This document shows, piece after piece, positions 1 through 5,085 of a DNA stretch of 5,088 bases; the stretch's first letter is position 1; each line of letters opens with the position of its first letter. The notes beneath the pieces are model-generated. The model was not told the DNA's origin, made no database searches, and saw only the letters and a program-made list of their open reading frames with translations. Made by a program: the position numbers and the translations under genes. The DNA comes from Pseudomonadota bacterium (GTDB taxonomy: Bacteria; Pseudomonadota; Alphaproteobacteria; Rhizobiales; Xanthobacteraceae), in NCBI GenBank assembly GCA_021823875.1, contig JAKAMD010000271.1, positions 1-5,088 of the forward strand. Direction: 5' to 3'.

Positions 1-217
1 CACCGACAACGCCCAAGGGCAGCATGCCGGCCGCATGGATCAGTTCGCGCGGCACGTAGATCGGCATGTAGCCGACCACCTTGCGGCCGGGTGCGGCGGC
101 TTTCCACTCGCGCGCGGTCGTAAAGGCGAGATCGTCAAAAATGGCCTGCGCCCGCCCGATAATGGCGGCCACGCTCTTTCCGCTCGAGCCATTCGATCCG
201 TTCAACGATGTTGCCAT
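1..217 (-). CDS. bcrC: Benzoyl-CoA reductase subunit C, N-terminal part (runs off left edge)
   Basis: Partial gene: 72 codons plus one base are visible, starting MATSLNGSNGSSGKSVAAII. Residues 31-40 (AFTTAREWKA) and 45-69 (key run GYMPIYVPRELIHAAGMLPL at 49-68) match what I recall of the N-terminus of BcrC/BadD. That is one of the two non-ATPase subunits of ATP-dependent class I benzoyl-CoA reductase, related to the 2-hydroxyacyl-CoA dehydratase family. The complete enzyme (BcrCBAD) is cytoplasmic and reduces benzoyl-CoA to cyclohexa-1,5-diene-1-carbonyl-CoA with reduced ferredoxin and ATP. The ATG at 217-215 is preceded by AGAGGA seven bases upstream, and the gene overlaps the end of dch by 16 nt in another frame, so it is the fourth gene of the operon. 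The low-complexity Gly/Ser/Asn start (residues 4-14) looks like a lineage-specific extension. The Fe-S ligand cysteines lie beyond the edge. It could instead be the Bzd- or Bad-type orthologue (BzdN/BadD); this fragment cannot decide. Confidence 0.82.
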   Translation of the reverse strand, partial: MATSLNGSNGSSGKSVAAIIGRAQAIFDDLAFTTAREWKAAAPGRKVVGYMPIYVPRELIHAAGMLPLGVVG

Positions 218-969
218 TGGGCGGTCCTCTTTCCGAGGAAGGCTTCCAGGCCCTCCACGGCATCGTGCGATTTCATTAATTCATCGAGATAGAGACGTTC
301 GACGGTGGCGATCTTCGCCCGCACACGGGCGGCGAAATCATGCCGCGCGGCCTTGACCGCGTAGCGCAGCGAGCTGGCGCTTTTCGATTTCAAATGCTCG
401 TTGAAATAACCGAGCGCGGCGGCTTCCGGATCGGCGGCAGCGTGCACGAAGCCCATGCCGGCCGCTTCCGCGCCGGTGATGCTGCGCCCGGACAATAGGA
501 GATCGATGGCGCGGGCCGGCCCGATCAGTTCGGGCAGCAGGCAGGACGCCGCCGGCGCGAACACGCCGATCTTCATCTCCGGCTGGCCGAGGCTGGCGTC
601 GGGCGCGGCGAAAATCATGTGGCCGGCGAGCGCCAGTTCGAGCCCGCCGCCGAGGCACTGCCCGCGCACCGCCATCAGGATCGGCACGGGCGAGTCGACC
701 AGTTGCAGGATCAATTCGTGCAGGCCCTTGAGCATGGCGGCACATCGCGCCGGCATGTGCTCCTCGACGCTGGCGCCGAAGGAGAAATGCGGGCCTTCGG
801 CGTCGATCAGCACGCCGCCGAGAGAGCTATTGCCGAGATGTTCGTTCAACGCCTCGTGCAGCGCGGCGATCATCGCCGCGTCGACGATATTCGCTTTCGG
901 CCGGGAGAGGCGCAGGCGCAGCAGGCGCCCGTCCGCCTCGAACCAGACTTTGAGCGGCGACGTCGTCAT
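202..969 (-). CDS. dch: Cyclohexa-1,5-dienecarbonyl-CoA hydratase (dienoyl-CoA hydratase)
   Basis: A 255-residue crotonase-superfamily protein, normal length for the family. It adds water to cyclohexa-1,5-diene-1-carbonyl-CoA, giving 6-hydroxycyclohex-1-ene-1-carbonyl-CoA, the first step after benzoyl-CoA reduction. Visible features: N-terminal KVWFEADGRLLRLRLSRPKA (7-26); first oxyanion-hole strand HFSFGASVEEH (61-71); second oxyanion-hole segment GQCLGGGLELAL (103-114); LGQPEMKIGVF (127-137); and a C-terminal crotonase tail, SHDAVEGLEAFLGKR (234-248). Glu111 and Glu131 stand where classical enoyl-CoA hydratases have their two catalytic glutamates, so hydratase chemistry is expected. The ATG at 969-967 overlaps the oah stop as ATGA. 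There is no strong Shine-Dalgarno sequence in front of it, so translation is probably coupled to oah. A longer in-frame extension to 1629 is open but lies entirely over oah and is rejected. The specific name rests on the had-oah-dch-bcr context as well as sequence; a generic enoyl-CoA hydratase is the alternative. Confidence 0.92.
   Translation of the reverse strand: MTTSPLKVWFEADGRLLRLRLSRPKANIVDAAMIAALHEALNEHLGNSSLGGVLIDAEGPHFSFGASVEEHMPARCAAMLKGLHELILQLVDSPVPILMAVRGQCLGGGLELALAGHMIFAAPDASLGQPEMKIGVFAPAASCLLPELIGPARAIDLLLSGRSITGAEAAGMGFVHAAADPEAAALGYFNEHLKSKSASSLRYAVKAARHDFAARVRAKIATVERLYLDELMKSHDAVEGLEAFLGKRTAQWQHR
225..230 (-). promoter_or_regulatory. Ribosome binding site for bcrC, inside dch
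   Basis: AGAGGA read on the minus strand, seven bases before the bcrC ATG. It lies within the last codons of dch, so the same mRNA bases encode Dch and recruit ribosomes to bcrC. It supports the start at 217. Confidence 0.7.
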
Positions 970-2093
970 TTGCGAGCCCGCGGTTGGATGCTTTCGGTCA
1001 ACTCGTCCGACCAAGGCGTGTTGGCGGCGAGCGCGCGGCGCAGCGCGACGAAGTCGGCCTCGCGGCCGGTTTCCTTGGTGCCCTCGTTGAAGGCGCGGAA
1101 GCCGGCGCGCGCCTCGGTCATCATGTTGAGGCCGAGCCAGTCGCGCGAATTTTCCTTGTTGCGGTTCCACACATCGAGCTTGGGCTTGCGCAGTTCGAAC
1201 ACCGTCTTGGTGGTGCAATCGGGGAAGGTGTAGAGCAGCTTGCTGCAGAGGCTTTCCACCTTCTCGTCGAGCAGTGACAGGTCGACGGTGCCGCTCTTCA
1301 GCAAGGCTTGTCCGGCCTTGAGCGCTTCGCCGGTCTTGGGCTTGCCGAGCGCCGGCCGGCCGTACTCGTCGACCACGCGGCTGGTCTCGACCAGCGGATT
1401 GGCAATGAACTTGCCGTCGACCTTCAGCGCCGGAACGATGTCGGTCAGCATGCCCATGGCGAAGGCTTCGTGCGCCGAGAACGGCTCGCACAGCACGCAG
1501 GCGACCATGGCACGCTCGGCGCCAATCACCACGGGCAGGAAATCGGTGGCGCCGCCGATCGGCGCCGAGCCGTGCTTGGGGCCGGCTTGGCCGAAACGGG
1601 CAAGATCCTGCGCCACCGAAAAATCGCAAGCCATGCCGATTTCCTGGCCGCCGCCGATGCGCATGCCGTTGACCCGGCAGATCACCGGCTTGTCGCAGCC
1701 GAGGATGGCCGAGACCATGTCGTTGAACAGCCGCATATAGCCACGATATTCCTGCGGATTGCCGGCGTAATATTCAGCATATTCCTTGGTGTTGCCGCCG
1801 GTGCAGAAGGCCTTATCGCCAACGCCGGTAAAGACGACTGCGACCACGTCGCGCGCCACGCTCGCCTCGCGGAAAGCGAGGATCACGCTTTTCACCATAT
1901 CGGTGGTGTAGGAATTGAATTGGCTCGGGTTATCGAGCGTGATCCAGGCGTTGTAGAGCCCGGCGACCGGCTGGCCGTCCTCACCTTTGACCGGACGCTT
2001 CTCGTAGCGCACGCCCTTGTTGAGCCAGACCTGCTGCGGGACCAGCGTATGGTCCTTTGCTTCGCGCCCCTTGGTGGCGGCTTCCACGGTCAT
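966..2093 (-). CDS. oah: 6-oxocyclohex-1-ene-1-carbonyl-CoA hydrolase (BamA/Oah ring-opening hydrolase)
   Basis: A 375-residue crotonase-family protein, longer than typical crotonases (about 260) and matching the Oah/BamA length of about 375-380. It adds water to 6-oxocyclohex-1-ene-1-carbonyl-CoA and then hydrolyses the ring C-C bond to give 3-hydroxypimelyl-CoA; it is the committed ring-opening step and a widely used marker for anaerobic aromatic degraders. Visible motifs: VWLNKGVRYEKRPV (22-35), ITLDNPSQFNSYTTDMV (51-67), the oxyanion-hole strand KAFCTGGNTKEYAEYYAG (94-111), NGMRIGGGQEIGMACDFSVA (142-161), and GQAGPKHGSAPIGGATDFLP (168-187). A long Oah-specific C-terminal region follows, with KPKLDVWNRNKENSRDWLGL at 303-322. 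Glu151 matches the first hydratase glutamate, but the second position (GQPE in Dch) reads GQAG here. The ATG at 2093-2091 has GAGGAG seven bases upstream. The stop overlaps the dch start by 4 nt. Confidence 0.96.
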   Translation of the reverse strand: MTVEAATKGREAKDHTLVPQQVWLNKGVRYEKRPVKGEDGQPVAGLYNAWITLDNPSQFNSYTTDMVKSVILAFREASVARDVVAVVFTGVGDKAFCTGGNTKEYAEYYAGNPQEYRGYMRLFNDMVSAILGCDKPVICRVNGMRIGGGQEIGMACDFSVAQDLARFGQAGPKHGSAPIGGATDFLPVVIGAERAMVACVLCEPFSAHEAFAMGMLTDIVPALKVDGKFIANPLVETSRVVDEYGRPALGKPKTGEALKAGQALLKSGTVDLSLLDEKVESLCSKLLYTFPDCTTKTVFELRKPKLDVWNRNKENSRDWLGLNMMTEARAGFRAFNEGTKETGREADFVALRRALAANTPWSDELTESIQPRARK

Positions 2094-2100
2094 GATCACG

Positions 2101-2106
2101 CTCCTC
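2101..2106 (-). promoter_or_regulatory. Ribosome binding site for oah overlapping the had stop codon
   Basis: GAGGAG on the minus strand, seven bases before the oah ATG. The had stop codon TGA shares its last two bases with this site (TGAGGAG), so ribosomes finishing had end on the oah site, which favours coupled translation. It decides the oah start at 2093. Confidence 0.75.
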
Positions 2107-3181
2107 AGTAATTCGGAACCAGCACGGCGCGGCGCTTCAAGGCGCCATGATGGGCCGCCTCGAACACCTGATTGATATCGCTCAGCGGATGTTTCTCGAC
2201 GAAGGGAGCGACCTTGATGCGGCCGTTGATCACCAGATCGAGCGCCTCCGGATAAAGCTCGGGCGGGCAGCCCCAATTGCCGAGCGCACGCGCATGAAAC
2301 GCCATCAGATTGGACAGCCGCACTTCGACCTTATCCATGGTAAAGCCGACGACGCAGAGCGTGCCGCCATGGGTCAACAGGCTGAAGGCAGTTTCCTGCC
2401 CGACCTTGGTGCCGGAACATTCGAACACGATCCATTCGCGCTGGCGCAAGCCACGCTCCTTGGCGAACTCCTGGATCGCCTTCTTGAGGTCGCGCGGCGA
2501 TAGTTCCTTGGCATTGAGCGTCAGCGCGACGGCGCCCTGCGCCTTAAGGGCGGCAAGTTTGTCTTCCTTGACGTCGATAGCGATGGTGGTGCCGCCCATG
2601 GCGGTGGCGATCTGCGCGCAATAACCGCCGACGCCGCCAATGCCATTGACGATGCAGACATCGCCTTTGGTGACGCCGGCCTGCACCACCGCCTGATAAG
2701 GCGTAGTCACCGCATCGGCGATGACGGAAAGATCGGCGAGATCGATGCCGGCGGCGGCGATCTTGTGCTCGTCGACAACGCACAAGCCCCGCGCCGGCAC
2801 GATGATGTGGGTGGCGAAGCCGCCTTGGATGTCGTTGCCCGGCATTTTCTGATTCGGGCAGATGGTGCCTTTGCCGCGCTGGCAGGCATCGCAGCGCCCG
2901 CAAGGAATGACGGCGGGCACGATCACCGCGCGATCGGTGAACCAGAGCTCATCGGAACCCGCTTCCACCACATGCCCGCTGATCTCGTGACCGAGGCAGA
3001 GCGGCAGCGGAACGTTGGTGCGAACGCCGTCGTAGTAATAACCGAGGTCGGTATGGCAGACGCCGCAGCCGGCAATTTCGATCAGCACTTCGTCGGGGCC
3101 GGGGTGCCCCATGTCGACTTCCATCGGCACCAGCGGCTCGCCCGTGCCCGTCATCATCCAACGAACCGCCTTGACGTCCAT
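2105..3181 (-). CDS. had: 6-hydroxycyclohex-1-ene-1-carbonyl-CoA dehydrogenase
   Basis: A 358-residue zinc-dependent medium-chain alcohol dehydrogenase. It oxidises 6-hydroxycyclohex-1-ene-1-carbonyl-CoA to the 6-oxo compound with NAD+, between Dch and Oah. Domains: a GroES-like N-terminal catalytic half with GCGVCHTD (38-45) and LCLGHEISGHVVEAG (61-75), where Cys42, His65 and Glu66 fit the catalytic zinc site; four structural-zinc cysteines at 94, 97, 100 and 108 (CGRCDAC...C); and a Rossmann fold with GIGGVGG (180-186). Asp203, at the end of the second strand (TTIAIDV), fits NAD+ rather than NADP+. All expected metal ligands are present. The ATG at 3181-3179 is preceded by GGGGAG, eight bases away. 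A longer open frame to 3301 has no such support and covers the promoter region. It is the first gene of the leftward operon, ending 11 nt before oah. Family membership is certain; the substrate is inferred from neighbours and overall resemblance to Thauera-type Had. Confidence 0.94.
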   Translation of the reverse strand: MDVKAVRWMMTGTGEPLVPMEVDMGHPGPDEVLIEIAGCGVCHTDLGYYYDGVRTNVPLPLCLGHEISGHVVEAGSDELWFTDRAVIVPAVIPCGRCDACQRGKGTICPNQKMPGNDIQGGFATHIIVPARGLCVVDEHKIAAAGIDLADLSVIADAVTTPYQAVVQAGVTKGDVCIVNGIGGVGGYCAQIATAMGGTTIAIDVKEDKLAALKAQGAVALTLNAKELSPRDLKKAIQEFAKERGLRQREWIVFECSGTKVGQETAFSLLTHGGTLCVVGFTMDKVEVRLSNLMAFHARALGNWGCPPELYPEALDLVINGRIKVAPFVEKHPLSDINQVFEAAHHGALKRRAVLVPNY

Positions 3182-3189
3182 TGCTGCGT

Positions 3190-3195
3190 CTCCCC
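3190..3195 (-). promoter_or_regulatory. Ribosome binding site for had
   Basis: GGGGAG on the minus strand, eight bases before the had ATG at 3181. It selects this start over the upstream in-frame ATG at 3301. Confidence 0.7.
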
Positions 3196-3197
3196 AT

Positions 3198-3215
3198 TTT
3201 GCCGCATGCCGCAAA
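3198..3215. promoter_or_regulatory. 18-bp palindrome in front of had, possible operator
   Basis: TTTGCCGCATGCCGCAAA is a dyad centred between 3206 and 3207, with eight of nine base pairs symmetric (only C3203/C3210 breaks it). It also contains a perfect tandem repeat, TGCCGCA at 3200-3206 and 3207-3213. It lies between the had ribosome binding site and the candidate -10 element at 3215-3220, over the expected transcription start. Size and position fit a dimeric repressor operator. The regulator is unknown. Confidence 0.45.
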
Positions 3216-3220
3216 TTATG
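3215..3220 (-). promoter_or_regulatory. Candidate -10 element for the had-oah-dch-bcr operon
   Basis: CATAAT on the minus strand matches five of six bases of the sigma-70 -10 consensus TATAAT. No good -35 hexamer is seen 16-18 bp upstream, as expected for an activator-dependent promoter. The FNR/FixK box is centred 67 bp upstream of its centre, farther than the standard class II position. A weaker alternative, GAAAAG at 3250-3255, sits at the class II distance. Confidence 0.3.
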
Positions 3221-3277
3221 GGCTTGGCGCGCGGCCTTGCTGCGCCTTACTTTTCGGTACTCCCTCGCGCGATCGCC

Positions 3278-3291
3278 TTGACGAAGATCAA
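3278..3291. promoter_or_regulatory. FNR/FixK/AadR-type activator box shared by divergent operons
   Basis: TTGACGAAGATCAA has the perfect core TTGA-N6-TCAA and nine of ten bases of the FNR consensus TTGAT-N4-ATCAA; the minus strand reads TTGATCTTCGTCAA. Regulators of the CRP/FNR family (Fnr, FixK, AadR, AcpR) bind such boxes and activate anaerobic aromatic pathways in known organisms. It is the only such box I find between had and korA, 96 nt from the had ATG and 87 nt from the korA ATG, so it may turn on both operons when oxygen is absent. Confidence 0.75.
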
Positions 3292-3309
3292 GGTAACACA
3301 AAAAAACGT

Positions 3310-3325
3310 ATTTTAGTACTGAAAT
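3310..3325. promoter_or_regulatory. 16-bp imperfect palindrome over the korA promoter, possible operator
   Basis: ATTTTAGTACTGAAAT is symmetric about the centre of AGTACT, with seven of eight pairs matching (T3314/G3321 breaks it). It covers the predicted korA -10 element, where a bound repressor would block RNA polymerase. Its sequence differs from the palindrome in front of had. Confidence 0.35.
3314..3319 (+). promoter_or_regulatory. Candidate -10 element for korA
   Basis: TAGTAC matches only three of six -10 consensus bases, but its centre is exactly 32 bp from the centre of the FNR/FixK box. That is the spacing for a class II site at -41.5, and predicts a transcript start near 3326. The shifted hexamer TATTTT (3309-3314) is a better sequence match at a worse distance. 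Confidence 0.35.
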
Positions 3326-3335
3326 GCATATATGC
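3326..3335. repeat. 10-bp perfect palindrome in the korA leader region
   Basis: GCATATATGC is its own reverse complement. It directly abuts the 16-bp dyad and lies at the predicted korA transcript start. It could be part of an operator, or chance in an AT-rich patch. Confidence 0.3.
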
Positions 3336-3337
3336 CG

Positions 3338-3361
3338 TGGAGCCCCGTAAAATGGGCTCCA
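3338..3361 (+). repeat. Inverted repeat / hairpin in the korA 5' leader
   Basis: TGGAGCCC (3338-3345) and GGGCTCCA (3354-3361) are perfect complements separated by an 8-nt loop, CGTAAAAT. In mRNA this makes an 8-bp stem ending 17 nt before the korA ATG at 3379. It traps the alternative in-frame start ATG at 3352 and the GGAG (3339-3342) that could serve it, and leaves the AGGGGT at 3365-3370 free. It has no U-tract after it, so it is not a typical terminator. Confidence 0.5.
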
Positions 3362-3378
3362 ATCAGGGGTTCCGGTCC

Positions 3379-5085
3379 ATGGACGTCTCCTCCAGTATCT
3401 CGATCGCCGTCATCGGCAGCGGGGGCGCCGGCGCGCTCACCACCGGCAATTTTCTGCTCGAAGCGGCGAGTTCCGCCGGCTGGCACGGGCTGTCGACCCG
3501 CACGCTCGGGCCCCAGATCCGCGGCGGCGAGGCGGCGGCGCTGCTCCGGCTCGCCGATCACCCGGTCGAGTGCCTGCCGGATACCTTCGACCTCCTGATC
3601 GGCATCGACTGGCTCAATGCCCACCGTTTCGGCGCTGAAATCCAAGCCGGCCCGCAAACCCTGGTCATCAGCGATCCCGATGGCGGGGAACCGCCGCCGG
3701 CCATGAGCCAGGCAGGCGCCCGCGTCGTGGAAATCCCGCTCAAGGAACTCGCCAAGAGCATTCCCGATGGCCGCCCCAACATGATCGCGCTTGGCATCGC
3801 CGCGCGACTCTTGGGCTTCACCGTCGATCAGATGGTGGCGCCTGTGGAGAAGAATCTGGCCGACAAGGGTGCGGCCGCGATCACTGCCAGCCGGCACGGC
3901 ATCCAGACCGGCTACGAGGCCGCCGCCGGTCTCAAGCTCGGCAAGAAGCTCGCCCCGCCGACCCCCAGCACGGCCAAGCGCTGGCTGCTGTCGGGCAATG
4001 AGGCGACCGGACTCGGCGCCATCCGCGGCGGCGTGCGCTTTGCCGCCGCCTACCCGATCACGCCGGCGACCGAAGTACTGGAATGGCTGGCGCCCGCGCT
4101 CACCAAGGTCGGCGGTGCCCTGCTGCAGGCCGAGGACGAGCTCGCCGCCATCAACATGATCATCGGCGCCAGCTTCGGCGGCATGCCCTCGCTGACCGCG
4201 ACCTCCGGCCCCGGCCTGTCGCTGATGATCGAGGCGCTCGGCCTCGCCACCTCGGCGGAAATCCCCATCGTCGTGGTCGATGTCATGCGCGGCGGGCCCT
4301 CGACCGGCATCCCGACCAAATCCGAACAGGGCGACCTCAACGTCGCGATCTACGGCCTGCACGGCGACGCGCCGCATCTGGTGCTGGCGCCGCAAACGGT
4401 CACCGACTGCCTGTTCACCACGCAATGGGCGACCTATCTGGCCGAGGCCATGCAGTGCCCGGCAATCGTCTTGTCCGACCAGTTCATTGGCCAGGCGCGC
4501 GCCGCGGTCGAGCGGCCGGCCGATGTTTCCTTCATCGGCCAGCGTTCGGTCGCCACCGACATCAGCGGCACCTACAAGCGCTACGCGCTGACGGCGAACG
4601 GCGTGTCGCCGATGGCGCTGCCGGGAACGCCCGGCGGCCAGTACACCGCCGACGGCTTGACCCACACCGAGCGCGGCACCCCGACCAGCGGCGCCGAGGT
4701 GCACGCTGCCCAGCTCGACAAGCGGCGCGACAAAATCGAAGACTTCAATTACGGGGACCATTGGGCCACGGTCGAAGGCGACGGGGAAACCGCCGTACTC
4801 ACTTGGGGCTCGCTCACCGGCGCCGCGCGCGAGGCAATCGGCGGCGACAAGAGTATGCGGCTGGTGGCGCCGCGGCTGCTCGCGCCGGTGCAGCCGGCGC
4901 GGCTCGCCCACGCGCTCGACGGCGTCAAGCGCATCCTGGTGGTCGAGCAAACTCACGGCGGCCAGTTCCACAAATACCTGCGCGCCCATTACGACCTGCC
5001 GGCGCCGGTCGAGACCTTCAACCGCCCCGGACCGCTGCCGATCACGGCTGGCGAAATCGGTCGTGCGCTCAAAGAGTGGAGATGA
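3379..5085 (+). CDS. korA: 2-oxoglutarate:ferredoxin oxidoreductase, fused gamma-alpha subunit
   Basis: A 568-residue KorA-type subunit. With KorB (thiamine diphosphate and Fe-S subunit) it would oxidatively decarboxylate 2-oxoglutarate to succinyl-CoA and reduce ferredoxin, the electron donor of benzoyl-CoA reductase. Domains: N-terminal gamma domain (about 7-190) with GSGGAG (13-18) and GPQIRGGEAA (44-53); alpha domain from about 200 with SGNEATGLGA (205-214), the YPITPATE hallmark (225-232), QAEDELAAI (250-258, Glu252), TATSGPG (273-279) and RGGPSTGIPTKSEQGDL (304-320); then a C-terminal domain with VVEQTHGGQ (521-529). No clustered ferredoxin cysteines, as expected for this subunit. The ATG at 3379 follows AGGGGT by eight bases and gives the family-like start MDVSSSISIAVIG. 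An in-frame ATG at 3352 would add nine residues, but it lies in a hairpin. It is divergent from had and overlaps the next gene by ATGA. Pyruvate or another 2-oxoacid cannot be excluded; context favours 2-oxoglutarate. Confidence 0.92.
   Translation: MDVSSSISIAVIGSGGAGALTTGNFLLEAASSAGWHGLSTRTLGPQIRGGEAAALLRLADHPVECLPDTFDLLIGIDWLNAHRFGAEIQAGPQTLVISDPDGGEPPPAMSQAGARVVEIPLKELAKSIPDGRPNMIALGIAARLLGFTVDQMVAPVEKNLADKGAAAITASRHGIQTGYEAAAGLKLGKKLAPPTPSTAKRWLLSGNEATGLGAIRGGVRFAAAYPITPATEVLEWLAPALTKVGGALLQAEDELAAINMIIGASFGGMPSLTATSGPGLSLMIEALGLATSAEIPIVVVDVMRGGPSTGIPTKSEQGDLNVAIYGLHGDAPHLVLAPQTVTDCLFTTQWATYLAEAMQCPAIVLSDQFIGQARAAVERPADVSFIGQRSVATDISGTYKRYALTANGVSPMALPGTPGGQYTADGLTHTERGTPTSGAEVHAAQLDKRRDKIEDFNYGDHWATVEGDGETAVLTWGSLTGAAREAIGGDKSMRLVAPRLLAPVQPARLAHALDGVKRILVVEQTHGGQFHKYLRAHYDLPAPVETFNRPGPLPITAGEIGRALKEWR

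Noticed and set aside
970..1629. In-frame N-terminal extension of dch up to 1629
   Set aside because: It would lie wholly over oah in another frame; the extra residues are Arg-rich noise, while the ATG at 969 gives a normal hydratase N-terminus and length.
1308..2111. 267-residue plus-strand open frame opposite oah
   Set aside because: It mirrors Oah codons in a GC-rich gene; its translation shows no family motif, and it has no place in a coherent operon.
3182..3301. In-frame N-terminal extension of had from the ATG at 3301
   Set aside because: It covers the promoter and FNR/FixK box, has no ribosome site, and would add 40 residues before a normal alcohol dehydrogenase start.
3338..3361. 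Rho-independent terminator
   Set aside because: The stem is followed by AATCAGGGGTTCC rather than a T-run, and it lies in front of korA rather than behind a gene.
3181..3378. In-frame N-terminal extension of korA from 3181
   Set aside because: The added residues do not resemble the family, and the extension crosses the whole regulatory region and the predicted promoter. Only the ATG at 3352 remains a possible alternative.
3182..3378. Small RNA gene or small protein in the intergenic region
   Set aside because: No open frame with its own ribosome site and no extended RNA-like structure is visible; the region is explained by promoters and dyads.
3313..4989. 558-residue open frame on the minus strand opposite korA
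   Set aside because: It is antisense to a clear KorA gene, has a low-complexity Arg/Gly/Ala/His-rich translation with no recognisable motif, and is typical of the mirror frame of GC-rich genes.
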